DNA of 55,463 nucleotides, taken from contig JAFUWY010000021.1 of assembly GCA_017477245.1 (NCBI GenBank), positions 1 through 55,463 on the forward strand, given 5' to 3'. Made by a program: the position numbers and the translations under genes. Under the pieces are notes generated by a model. That model ran no database searches, was not told where the DNA came from, and was given only the letters and a program-made list of their open reading frames with translations. Source of the stretch: Bacteroidales bacterium (lineage in GTDB: Bacteria; Bacteroidota; Bacteroidia; Bacteroidales; UBA932). Each line of letters begins with the position of its first letter. Positions within the stretch are counted from its first letter, which is position 1. This document shows positions 36,690 through 47,691 of the stretch, piece by piece.

Positions 36690-36767
36690 AAACGGGGCAA
36701 ACGAGGCAAACGAGGCAAACGGGGCAAACAAGGCAAACAAGGCAAACAAAGCAAACGTGGCAAACGA
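36687..36767 (+). repeat. 9-bp tandem repeat GGCAAACNN, nine copies
   Basis: Nine consecutive 9-mers, eight GGCAAAC plus one AGCAAAC, with the last two bases GG, GA, AA or GT. It begins inside the right arm of the branched palindrome. Confidence 0.9.
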
Positions 36768-36848
36768 TCCGGACAGGCAAGGCCGCTTTTCACATTTGTT
36801 CCATTTGTTTTCGGAATCATGCTATCCGGTCATTTCAGTCCGGAAATC

Positions 36849-36880
36849 TTTGCGAAAACCCCCGATTGTACCTAACTTCG
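36849..36880 (+). promoter_or_regulatory. Promoter of the xylanase/esterase gene
   Basis: TTTG at 36849-36852 and TAACTTCG at 36873-36880 are 20 bases apart, matching the -33/-7 spacing of Bacteroidetes promoters; the leader would be about 15-20 nt. Confidence 0.55.
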
Positions 36881-36899
36881 TGAACCAACTGAACCTTGA

Positions 36900-39504
<2,605 letters not shown>

Positions 39505-39508
39505 AAAC

Positions 39509-41710
39509 TTATAAATTATAATTGATTCTCAATCCCCATTGCATGGGCCTGCCGGCGGCGAAGAAATCCCGCTGCAGGCTCCGGAACCAGAACACCCGGC
39601 AGGCCGTATCCGTGAGGTTCTCGCCCCACAGCGTGAGCGTCAGGGCTCCCCGGCGCACGCTGAGCGAAGCGGACAGCAGGGCGTAGAACGGCTGGCTGAG
39701 CGTATTCTCCTCATCCCACCAGATCCGGCCGATCCCCCGCACGCGGGTCCCGGCGGTCAATTCGTCCAGCCAGGTTCCGCCCAGGTCCCACCGCCGGGAG
39801 GCGGAGGCGGAAAGGGTATTCGCCGGCGCGTACGGCAGGCGCCGCCCGTCCGCAACGGCGTGCGTATAGCCGTAATCCAGGTCGAGGTCCCAGGGGCCCT
39901 TGTGCCAGACGGCGGAGCATTCGACGCCCTGCGAGCGGGAGCGGCCGGCATTGGACATCATCCGGCCCGTCCCCATCCCCGGCGCCATGACGGTGATCTG
40001 CTGGTCCACGCACTCGATGCGGAACAGCGCCGCGGTGAGCGACAGGTTCGCCGTCGGGGCATAATGCGCACCGACCTCGAAGTTCCAGGTGGATTCCGGC
40101 CGGTACTGCGTCGCGGCCGCCGAGTCGTATGCGCCGCGGCCCATCGACACGCCGAGTTCACGCATCATGCCGTCCATCATCCGGTTCTGGAGGATATCGG
40201 AAAAGAGCTGGGTGTTGAACCCGCCCGCCTTGTGGCCCCGCTGGACCGTAGCGTATAACAGTCCCTTGTCCAGCGCATAGCTGACGGACAGCTTGGGCAA
40301 CGGCACCAGGAAGGCCTGCCGCTGGCGGCCGCTGAACTCCGTGGCCAGCAGGGCGTAGTCCTGCATGACCATTGTGAAAAGGTAATGGATATCCGCCGTC
40401 GAGGCGTACCGCATGGCGGTCCACTCCGCATCCAGGCGGAGGCCGGCCGACAGGGTCCAGCGCCCAGCGGACCAGGCGGCCTCGCCGAACAGGGCAGCGC
40501 CGGCGGCCGGTATACGGAAATCACTGTTTATCAGGAAGCTTCGCTCTTCGATCCGGATTTCCTCCCCCGGGAAGGCCTTCCCGATCCCGGCATTGGCGTT
40601 CGCCAGGATCAACTCGTCGATCCCGTCCGGCTTGAAGGTCACCGGCGCGCTCATCCGGAGCCATTTCCCGAACAGGAAGGTCCCCGCCAGCCAGCGCCAC
40701 CGGCCGTCGCCGGGACGGCTGCGCAGGAGCACCTCGGCCGTGAGGCCGTGCTCCCGCTGTGCCTGCACCATGCTGAAATACGACTTCGGCGTGAAATCGT
40801 TGTCCATCTCCATCCGGTCGTCCAGATACTGCCAGGAAAGGGCGGCGGACAGTTCCGCGCGGTCCCAGGCCTTGCGGGCCGTCAGTCCTTCCAGCAGGTG
40901 CAACCTGCTGTATCCCGACGGATCGTTGTATTTCACGGGCAGGACGGTCCCGGATGACGGGTCCCACAGGCCGTAGGCATATCCCCCTTCCCGGAGCCAC
41001 CCGCCCTGCAGGCTGGCCCCGAGGTGCCAGCCGCCTTCGGGCCGCCACTGCAGGCGCCCGCGCAGCGACACGGAACGTCCGGTGTCGCAACGCTGCCCGG
41101 TATATTCATTCACGAAAAAGCCGCCCTCGCGCGCCACGGCCGCCGACGCGCTCCACGCAAAGCGCTGCGAGGGGCGCCGGTACGCGGACGCGGAAGCCCG
41201 CCAGGAACCGTTCGAAGCCGCCTCAACGGCCGTGCGGACGCCCGTCCAGTCGAATGGGGAAAGCGTCTCCAGGCGGATGACGCCGAGGCTCGTGTTGCGG
41301 CCGAACAGGACGCCCTGCGGGCCCCGGAGCACCTGGACCCGGCGCAGGTCCAGGAAATCAAAATCATAGGCATTCTTGTCCAGCAGCGGCACATCGTCCA
41401 CGTACACGCCCACGACCGGCTGGTCGATCCGGGAGCCGAAACCCCGGAAATAGATGCTGGAAGTGATGTGCGACCCGTAGCGGGGCTGGTAGAAATTCGG
41501 CGCCACGGCCGACAGGTCCCCCACGGACCTGATATTGTCCCGCTCCAGCCGCCGCAGGTTCACCTCCGTGAAAGCGAGCGGCTGGCGGGACAGCGTGTCA
41601 GACAGTTTGAAGTCCGCGGTGATCCGGGATGCCTGCAGGGTGTCGCGAACACCACCGGCGGGATGACCGCCCAGCGTCAGCAGGATCAAGGAACACACTA
41701 CGGAAATCAT
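39509..41710 (-). CDS. TonB-dependent outer-membrane receptor
   Basis: The 733-aa protein has a signal peptide (MISVVCSLILLTLGGHPAGG), a plug domain (TEVNLRRLERDNIRSVGDLS; IYFRGFGSRIDQPVVGVYVDDVPLL; VQVLRGPQGVLFGRNTSLGV) and a C-terminal barrel (YATVQRGHKAGGFNTQLF; LTLWGENLTDTAC). No SusC-type carboxypeptidase-like domain precedes the plug and no SusD partner follows, so it is more like a siderophore, haem, vitamin or metal receptor than a glycan importer. The start at 41710 rather than the in-frame ATG at 41746 is set by a TATCTTTG box 5 bases upstream and by the signal peptide. Substrate unknown. Confidence 0.92.
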   Translation of the reverse strand: MISVVCSLILLTLGGHPAGGVRDTLQASRITADFKLSDTLSRQPLAFTEVNLRRLERDNIRSVGDLSAVAPNFYQPRYGSHITSSIYFRGFGSRIDQPVVGVYVDDVPLLDKNAYDFDFLDLRRVQVLRGPQGVLFGRNTSLGVIRLETLSPFDWTGVRTAVEAASNGSWRASASAYRRPSQRFAWSASAAVAREGGFFVNEYTGQRCDTGRSVSLRGRLQWRPEGGWHLGASLQGGWLREGGYAYGLWDPSSGTVLPVKYNDPSGYSRLHLLEGLTARKAWDRAELSAALSWQYLDDRMEMDNDFTPKSYFSMVQAQREHGLTAEVLLRSRPGDGRWRWLAGTFLFGKWLRMSAPVTFKPDGIDELILANANAGIGKAFPGEEIRIEERSFLINSDFRIPAAGAALFGEAAWSAGRWTLSAGLRLDAEWTAMRYASTADIHYLFTMVMQDYALLATEFSGRQRQAFLVPLPKLSVSYALDKGLLYATVQRGHKAGGFNTQLFSDILQNRMMDGMMRELGVSMGRGAYDSAAATQYRPESTWNFEVGAHYAPTANLSLTAALFRIECVDQQITVMAPGMGTGRMMSNAGRSRSQGVECSAVWHKGPWDLDLDYGYTHAVADGRRLPYAPANTLSASASRRWDLGGTWLDELTAGTRVRGIGRIWWDEENTLSQPFYALLSASLSVRRGALTLTLWGENLTDTACRVFWFRSLQRDFFAAGRPMQWGLRINYNL

Positions 41711-41715
41711 CGGGA

Positions 41716-41723
41716 CAAAGATA
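41716..41723 (-). promoter_or_regulatory. -7 box TATCTTTG for the TonB receptor
   Basis: A perfect consensus on the minus strand, ending 5 bases before ATG 41710, with TTG about 19 bases upstream. Confidence 0.7.
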
Positions 41724-41766
41724 GCCTGCCGCCGTCCGTCCCGCAACCCTTATTTGTGAGAGTGGG

Positions 41767-42348
41767 TCAGATCGAAGACACGTCCACCAGTCCCGCCAGG
41801 ACGGCGTAGATGGTCATCCGGCCGACGGAACGCGTGCCGAGTTTCGTGCAGATGTTGTTGCGGTGGAAGATGACCGTGGTGACGGCGATGCCCAGCCGGT
41901 CGGCGATCTCCTTGTTGATCAGGCCCTGCACCAGCAGCACCAGGATGTCCTTCTCGCGGTCGGAGAGCAGGTCCGGCTCCGGCGGGCGGACGGCGCGGCC
42001 GTGCCCGCCCCAGTGGCCTTCCTGGTGGTACTGCAGCAAGGTGCGGATGAAGGCGGTCTCCCCCATCGTGCAGTCCAGCACGCGGAAACCGGCTCCCTGA
42101 TAGGCCGTGCCGGGTCCCGAGGAGAGCACGAAGGTCCGGTCCTTCAACATGTCGAATTCGTCCACGTGGGAGAACAGGATCGTATCGCGGACGAAGAAAT
42201 GGACGAAATAGCGGTTGGAGTCCGCGATGAACGCCTCCACGGACGGGTACGCCAGGATCTCCGCCCCGGTGAACATATCTCCCAGGAGGACCCGCAGCCC
42301 CGTCGCGGCCAGCACGTCGGATTCTATGATGGCGATACAAGGTGTCAT
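41767..42348 (-). CDS. LuxR/NarL-type transcriptional regulator
   Basis: The 193-aa protein has an N-terminal receiver-like region (CIAIIESDVLAATGLRVLLGD) without an obvious phospho-acceptor Asp, and a C-terminal LuxR helix-turn-helix at about 128-190 (LLSDREKDILVLLVQGLINKEIADRLGIA in two parts, then TTVIFHRNNICTKLGTRS). It is encoded just upstream of the TonB receptor on the same strand with 56 bases between, so it probably regulates that receptor and its lipoprotein; similar pairs occur in other Bacteroidales as far as I recall. The start follows a TATATTTA box by 6 bases. Confidence 0.88.
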   Translation of the reverse strand: MTPCIAIIESDVLAATGLRVLLGDMFTGAEILAYPSVEAFIADSNRYFVHFFVRDTILFSHVDEFDMLKDRTFVLSSGPGTAYQGAGFRVLDCTMGETAFIRTLLQYHQEGHWGGHGRAVRPPEPDLLSDREKDILVLLVQGLINKEIADRLGIAVTTVIFHRNNICTKLGTRSVGRMTIYAVLAGLVDVSSI

Positions 42349-42354
42349 CGCCGG

Positions 42355-42362
42355 TAAATATA
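42355..42362 (-). promoter_or_regulatory. -7 box TATATTTA for the LuxR regulator
   Basis: One mismatch from TAnnTTTG, ending 6 bases before ATG 42348. Confidence 0.45.
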
Positions 42363-42452
42363 CGTGATTTTTTGAAAATTAAAACCGCGGAAATTTGGAT
42401 ATGCGGCCGGAAATGGCGAATTTTGCGGCGCAAAACGTTAATTCATCTTTCT

Positions 42453-44048
42453 ATGAAGAAAATCATACTTCCCCTTCTGGGTCTTGCAGCCCTCGCGGCC
42501 TGCCAATCCCAGCCGGAATCCGTCAAGTCCAAGCTGGACGCGTATGCAACCGTCGAGATCGGAGGACAGTCCTTCTCCGGCATCTCCGACAACGGCAAGC
42601 AGGTCCTCGACTATTATAAACTCATCTGCGGCGAGGTGGACAACATCTACTGGGACCAGAGCTTCGGCGACCGCACCGAGATGACCAAACTGCCCACCGA
42701 CGCCCAGCGCGTCTTCGCCCTCGTCAACTACGGTCCCTGGGACCGCCTGGACGGCACTTCCTTCGTGGAAGGATACGGCGAGCGCCCGCTCGGGGCCAAC
42801 TTCTACCCGGCCGACATGACGGATGCCGAGTTCGAGGCCCTCGACGACCCGGACAAGCTCAGCCCCTATACGCTGATCCGCCGCGGCGAGGACGGCAAGC
42901 TCAAGGTAGTCTGGTACCATGACGCCTACAAGGAGTCCATCGACCGCATCGCCAATTACCTCCACGCCGCCGCCGACTACACCATCAAGCCCAGCGTCCG
43001 CAACTACCTGCTCAAGAAGATCGATGCCCTCCGCACCGACAGCTACCACGACAGCGACCTGGCCTGGATCGAGATGAACGACAGCAAGATGGACCTCGTC
43101 ATCGGCCCCAACATGACCAAGGACGACCGCCGCTACGGCATCAAGGCCTCCTACGAGGCTTACGCGCTGCTGAAGAACCTCGCCCTCACCGAGGTCCTCA
43201 GCGAATATACCGCCATGATCCCGGAGCTCCAGAAGGCGCTCCCCTGCCCGGACGAATACAAGACCTTCGTCCCCGGCACGTCCTCCAACATCTTCGCCTA
43301 CGACGCGCTCAGCTATGCCGGAGCCTCCAACGCCGGCATCAAGAAGATCGCCCTCAACCTCCCCTATGACCCGAAGGTCCAGGCCGAGGTGGGCACCCGC
43401 ACCGCCCTGCTCAACAATGTCATCCGCGCCAAGTTCAACAAGATCGTCCGCCCTGCCGGCCGCCTGCTCATCGAGAAGGAGCAGCAGCCCAACCTCGACG
43501 TCGACGCCTTCTTCTGGAACATCGCCTTCCGCGAGGTCGCGCATGGCCTGGGCGTCAAGGAGACCGTCAACGGCAAGGGCAGCGTGGCCGAGGCCCTCGG
43601 CAATGAAGCCCTGACCCTCGAGGAGATCAAGGGCGACGTGGTCGGCGTCTTCCTGAACCTCTACCTGATCGAAAAGGGACTCGTCGAGCACACCGTGACC
43701 CGCGAAGACGCCATCACCACCTTCGTCACGGGCCTCATCCGCTCCGCCCGCTTCGGCAACGCCGAAGCCCTCGGACGCGCCAACATCGTCTGCTACAACT
43801 ACCTGAAGGAGCAAGGAGCCTTCGGGCACAACCATTCAGGCCTCTACCACATCGACTATGACAAGGCCGAAGCCGCCATCGCCTCCCTGGCCGGACAGGT
43901 CCTGACCCTGCAGGCCACGGGCGACCGCGAGGGCGCCGACGCTTTCGTCGCGAAGTACAGCACCGTCGGAGAAAGCCTCAGCCAGGATTTCGCCGCCATG
44001 CTGCGCGCCGGCATCCCCACCGATGTCCGCTTCCAGTTCGTATGGTAG
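42453..44048 (+). CDS. M49-like (DPP III-related) lipoprotein with altered zinc motif
   Basis: The 531-aa lipoprotein (MKKIILPLLGLAALAAC, Cys17) belongs to a Bacteroidetes family related to dipeptidyl peptidase III and often mislabelled dihydrofolate reductase. Blocks such as PLGANFYPADMT, YHDAYKESI and RAKFNKIVRPAGRLLI are typical. Relatives I recall read HEVAHGLG for the zinc site; here it is REVAHGLG (Arg360, Glu361, His364), codon CGC at 43530-43532 instead of CAC. The second metal block reads LEEIKGD (about 389-395) where EEGKAD is usual. It may therefore be inactive or bind another ligand. Start at 42453 fits the lipoprotein signal; the transporter gene follows after 18 bases. Confidence 0.8.
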   Translation: MKKIILPLLGLAALAACQSQPESVKSKLDAYATVEIGGQSFSGISDNGKQVLDYYKLICGEVDNIYWDQSFGDRTEMTKLPTDAQRVFALVNYGPWDRLDGTSFVEGYGERPLGANFYPADMTDAEFEALDDPDKLSPYTLIRRGEDGKLKVVWYHDAYKESIDRIANYLHAAADYTIKPSVRNYLLKKIDALRTDSYHDSDLAWIEMNDSKMDLVIGPNMTKDDRRYGIKASYEAYALLKNLALTEVLSEYTAMIPELQKALPCPDEYKTFVPGTSSNIFAYDALSYAGASNAGIKKIALNLPYDPKVQAEVGTRTALLNNVIRAKFNKIVRPAGRLLIEKEQQPNLDVDAFFWNIAFREVAHGLGVKETVNGKGSVAEALGNEALTLEEIKGDVVGVFLNLYLIEKGLVEHTVTREDAITTFVTGLIRSARFGNAEALGRANIVCYNYLKEQGAFGHNHSGLYHIDYDKAEAAIASLAGQVLTLQATGDREGADAFVAKYSTVGESLSQDFAAMLRAGIPTDVRFQFVW

Positions 44049-44066
44049 AAGTCAAGTCCTGAACCT

Positions 44067-45755
44067 ATGCGAGAATTATTCCTGGGTACGGGCATCGCCC
44101 ATACCATCCTGCTCTTTGCTTTCGTGATTGCCACGGGCCTCTGGCTCGGACGGTTCAAGGTCAAGGGCGTGTCCATCGGGACCACCTGGATCCTGTTCCT
44201 GGGCATCCTGCTCAGCCACTTCGGCTTCCGCGGTGATCCGGTCGTACTGTCCTTCATGAAGGACTTCGGCCTCATCCTGTTCGTCTTCTCCATCGGCCTC
44301 CAGGTCGGTCCCGGCTTCTTCCAGTCCTTCAAGAAGGGAGGCGTGACCATGAACCTGCTCGCCGCCGGCATGATCCTGCTGGCCGTGCTCGTGACCCTCG
44401 CCATCCACTGGATCACCGGCGAGAGCCTCGTGACGATGGTCGGCGTGATGTCCGGAGCCGTGACCAACACGCCCGGCCTCGGTGCCGCCCAGCAGACCCT
44501 GACCGATGCCATGATCGCAGGCGGACAGACGCGCGAAGCCGCCGCCTCGGCCACCTCCTCCCTCGCCTCCGCCTATGCCGTGGCCTACCCGCTCGGCGTG
44601 CTCGGCGTCATCTTCATCGTCATCCTGCTCAAGGGAATCTTCAAGGTCGACCTCGAGAAGGAAAAGACGGAGCTGGAGCAGGAAGAAGTCGGCGCCCAGG
44701 ACACGGCGCGCCGCATGCACTGCGAGGTCGAGAACCCGGCCGTCTTCGGCCGCAGGCTCGCCGACGTGGTCAGCGACATGAGCAACAAGTTCGTCGTCTC
44801 GCGCATCATGCGCGACGGCGTGATCTCCATCCCCGGTCCGGACACGGTCCTGCAGCAGGGAGACAAGGTCCTCATCGTCACCTCCCAGGCCAACGTCGAT
44901 ACCGTCCGCATCATCTTCGGCGAGGAGATCCCCATGCACCTCGACGACTGGGTCCGGAAGGACGAACACCTCGTCACCCGCCGCCTGGTCATCACCAATT
45001 CCTCCCTGACGGGCAAACGCCTGCGCGACCTGCACATCCGCAAGCAATATGGCGTCTCCGTGACCCGCATCCTGCGTACCGGCCTCGAACTCGTGGCCCG
45101 GCCCAACCTGATCCTGCAGGTGGGCGACAGCGTGCTGGTCGTCGGCGAGGTCGAAGCGATCGACCGCGTGGCCGCCATCCTGGGCAACAAACCCGAAAAG
45201 CTCAGCCACCCGAACCTCGTGCCGATCTTCTTCGGCATCGCCCTCGGCGTCATCTTCGGATCCATCCCGCTCCGGTTCCCGGGCATCCCGCAGCCGGTCA
45301 AGCTCGGCCTGGCGGGCGGCCCGCTGATCATCGCCATCCTCCTGGGCCACTTCGGCCCCAAATGGAAGATTACGACCTATACGACGGTCAGCGCCAACAT
45401 GATGATCCGTGAGATCGGTATCAGCTTCTTCCTGGCGGCCGTGGGCCTGGGTGCCGGCGAGAACTTCGTCAGCGCCGTGGTGAACGGCGGATACTGGTGG
45501 ATCCTGTACGGCGCCCTGATCACCCTCATCCCGGTCCTGCTGACCGGCCTGACCGCCCGGCTGGTCTTCAAACTCAATTTCTACCAGATCTGCGGTCTGC
45601 TGTCCGGCGGCAACACCGACCCGGCTGTCCTGGCCTTCGCCCAGGGCGCCTACGGCACGGACTACACCTCCATCAACTACGCGACGGTCTACCCGCTCTC
45701 GATGTTCCTGCGCGTGCTGGCCGCCCAGCTGCTGGTCCTCTTTGCCCTGGCCTGA
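44067..45755 (+). CDS. AspT/YidE/YbjL-type transporter (AAE family)
   Basis: The 562-aa membrane protein has the duplicated Asp-Al_Ex membrane domain (about 10-190 and 385-560), with GXXSGXXTNTPGL-like GVMSGAVTNTPGLGAA in the first half and CGLLSGGNTDPAVLAFA in the second, and two RCK/TrkA-C domains between them (about 215-290 and 300-375). AspT exchanges aspartate for alanine; most relatives have unknown substrates. It probably moves an amino acid or dicarboxylate. It lies 18 bases after the M49-like gene and 1 base before the YiiX-like gene. Confidence 0.9.
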   Translation: MRELFLGTGIAHTILLFAFVIATGLWLGRFKVKGVSIGTTWILFLGILLSHFGFRGDPVVLSFMKDFGLILFVFSIGLQVGPGFFQSFKKGGVTMNLLAAGMILLAVLVTLAIHWITGESLVTMVGVMSGAVTNTPGLGAAQQTLTDAMIAGGQTREAAASATSSLASAYAVAYPLGVLGVIFIVILLKGIFKVDLEKEKTELEQEEVGAQDTARRMHCEVENPAVFGRRLADVVSDMSNKFVVSRIMRDGVISIPGPDTVLQQGDKVLIVTSQANVDTVRIIFGEEIPMHLDDWVRKDEHLVTRRLVITNSSLTGKRLRDLHIRKQYGVSVTRILRTGLELVARPNLILQVGDSVLVVGEVEAIDRVAAILGNKPEKLSHPNLVPIFFGIALGVIFGSIPLRFPGIPQPVKLGLAGGPLIIAILLGHFGPKWKITTYTTVSANMMIREIGISFFLAAVGLGAGENFVSAVVNGGYWWILYGALITLIPVLLTGLTARLVFKLNFYQICGLLSGGNTDPAVLAFAQGAYGTDYTSINYATVYPLSMFLRVLAAQLLVLFALA

Positions 45756-45756
45756 C

Positions 45757-46419
45757 ATGAAAAAATTACTATACCTCCTCCCCGCCCTCCTGCTGCTGGC
45801 TGCCTGCTCCGCAGGCGACCGCCTGAAGACCGGCGACCTCATCTTCGTCGGCATCCCCGCCGACTACAGGCTGGACACCCTATCCATGGATGCCGCCATC
45901 ACGGCCGCCACCGGCGGCGACAAGGGGCTCAACCTCATCCACGCCGCCATCGCCGAGGTGGACAAGGAAGGCCGGGCCTGGATCATCGACGCCACGATCA
46001 AGCACGGCGTGGACCGGCACCCGCTGGACACTTTCCTGCGGGATTTCACCCTCCGGGACGGATCCTATCCGGTCTTCGAGGTCATGCGGCTCCGGGACGG
46101 CCGGCGCGCACAGCCCTCCGTGGAGAATGCCAAACGTTTCCTCGGACTCCCCTACGACATTTATTTCCTCCCGGAAAACGAAGCCCTGTATTGCACGGAA
46201 TTGATCTATTCCTCGTACCGCCAGAAGGACGGGAAGCCCATCTTCACGGCCGCCCCGATGAACTTCAAGGACGCGGACGGCAACTTCCCCGTCTACTGGC
46301 AGCAGCTCTTCGAGCGGCTCGGCCAGCCGATTCCGCAGGACGTTCCCGGCACCAATCCGCAGGCCATGTCGAAAGAGCCCGCCCTGCGGCCGGTCGCAGT
46401 CGAGATTGTCAGGGAATAA
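45757..46419 (+). CDS. YiiX/YebB-like NlpC/P60-type cysteine hydrolase, lipoprotein
   Basis: The 220-aa lipoprotein (MKKLLYLLPALLLLAAC, Cys17) has the circularly permuted papain-like order: GDLIFVG (26-32), the catalytic His in NLIHAAIA (His62) and the nucleophile Cys in EALYCTELIYSSY (Cys146). The family cuts amide or ester bonds in cell-wall peptides or lipids; YiiX acts on unknown substrates. ATG 45757 is chosen over 45742 because it gives the signal peptide and starts 1 base past the transporter stop. Confidence 0.85.
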   Translation: MKKLLYLLPALLLLAACSAGDRLKTGDLIFVGIPADYRLDTLSMDAAITAATGGDKGLNLIHAAIAEVDKEGRAWIIDATIKHGVDRHPLDTFLRDFTLRDGSYPVFEVMRLRDGRRAQPSVENAKRFLGLPYDIYFLPENEALYCTELIYSSYRQKDGKPIFTAAPMNFKDADGNFPVYWQQLFERLGQPIPQDVPGTNPQAMSKEPALRPVAVEIVRE

Positions 46420-46448
46420 TCCCCTTCTTCCGGATTACAGAAATAGAG

Positions 46449-46484
46449 ATGCCCGTTGCTCCTTCCCGAAAGGTCAGCGGGCGT
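46449..46484. terminator. Terminator hairpin between convergent genes
   Basis: ATGCCCGTTG (46449-46458) pairs with CAGCGGGCGT (46475-46484) including two G-T pairs; an inner CCTT/AAGG stem extends it. TCTTCTT follows on the plus strand. It overlaps the sdaA stop codon. Confidence 0.5.
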
Positions 46485-47691
46485 TCTTCTTGTGGTTGTA
46501 GCCGCGGGCGAGGCCGCCGGTGCCCGTTTCCTTGTAGAGGGACGGAAGGTCGTGGCCGGTCTGCTTCATGACCTGGACCACCTCGTCGAAGGAGACGCGG
46601 TGGAAGCCGTCGGAGAAGGATGCGTAAATATTGGCGTCCAGCGCGCGGGCGGCCGCGAAGGCGTTCCGCTCGATGCAGGGGATCTGCACCAGGCCGCACA
46701 CCGGGTCGCACGTCATGCCGAGATGGTGCTCCAGGCCCATCTCGGCCGCGTATTCGACCTGGGTGGGCGTGCCGCCGTAGAGCCAGCAGCAGGCGGCGGA
46801 GGCCATGGCGCAGGCCACGCCTACTTCGCCCTGGCATCCCACGTCCGCGCCGGAGATCGAGGCGTTCTGCTTGACGACGTTGCCAAAGATGCCGCCGGTC
46901 GCGAGGGCATGCAGGATCCGCTTCTCGGAGAACTCATGGCTCTTGTACTGGTGGTAGAGCACGGCGGGCATCACGCCGCAGGAGCCGCAGGTGGGCGCCG
47001 TGACGATCGTGCCGCCGGAGGCGTTCTGCTCGCTCACGGCGAGCGCGTAGGAGAAGACGAGACCGCGGCTCTGGAGGTTGGGCTTGTAGCCCGTAGCCTT
47101 GATGTAGTAGGTGGCGGCCTTGCGGGAGAGGCAGAGTGGTCCCGGGAGGGCGCCGTCGGCGTCCAGGCCGGCCTCGACCGAAGCCTTCATCGCATCCCAG
47201 ACCGTCTTGAGGTAGTCCCAGATGCCGGGTCCTTCGCACTGCTCCACATACTCCCAATAGCTGCGGCCGCGCTCCTGGCACCAGGTCACGATCTCGGAGA
47301 TGGTGTTGAGGCCGTAGATGTCCGGACCCTCGTCGCACACGCCGCCGCCCTCGGAGAGGGAGCCGCCGCCCACGCTGTAGACGGTCCATTCGTCGGTCTG
47401 CGCGCCGGAGGCGTCGCGGGAGACGTATTTCATGCCGTTGGGATGGAAAGGGAGGAACACGTCCGGTTTCCAGACGATCTCCACCGGGGCCACCGGGGTC
47501 AGGGTATCGAGGATGGCCACGTCCGTAAGGTGCCCCTTGCCCGTGGCGGCGAGGCTGCCGTAGAGCGTCACCTCGAAGGAGGCGGCCTCCGGATGACGGG
47601 CGGCGAAGGCCGCCGCGGCCTTCTGCGGCCCCATGGTGTGGCTGCTCGAAGGCCCGCGGCCGATCTTGTATAGTTCGCGGAGGGATTTCAT
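46474..47691 (-). CDS. sdaA: L-serine ammonia-lyase (L-serine dehydratase), single chain
   Basis: The 405-aa iron-sulfur enzyme turns L-serine into pyruvate and ammonia. The beta-type domain comes first (MKSLRELYKIGRGPSSSHTMGP, VTLYGSLAATGKGH), followed by the alpha-type domain. Cys residues for the oxygen-labile 4Fe-4S cluster are in APTCGSCGVM and CDPVCGLVQIPC. The start overlaps the DUF3737 stop by one base (TGATG), so the two are coupled. Suits serine catabolism in an anaerobe. Confidence 0.95.
   Translation of the reverse strand: MKSLRELYKIGRGPSSSHTMGPQKAAAAFAARHPEAASFEVTLYGSLAATGKGHLTDVAILDTLTPVAPVEIVWKPDVFLPFHPNGMKYVSRDASGAQTDEWTVYSVGGGSLSEGGGVCDEGPDIYGLNTISEIVTWCQERGRSYWEYVEQCEGPGIWDYLKTVWDAMKASVEAGLDADGALPGPLCLSRKAATYYIKATGYKPNLQSRGLVFSYALAVSEQNASGGTIVTAPTCGSCGVMPAVLYHQYKSHEFSEKRILHALATGGIFGNVVKQNASISGADVGCQGEVGVACAMASAACCWLYGGTPTQVEYAAEMGLEHHLGMTCDPVCGLVQIPCIERNAFAAARALDANIYASFSDGFHRVSFDEVVQVMKQTGHDLPSLYKETGTGGLARGYNHKKNAR

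Noticed and set aside
44076-45854. 592-aa minus-strand open frame
   Set aside because: Asp/Glu/His-rich shadow of the AspT-type transporter.
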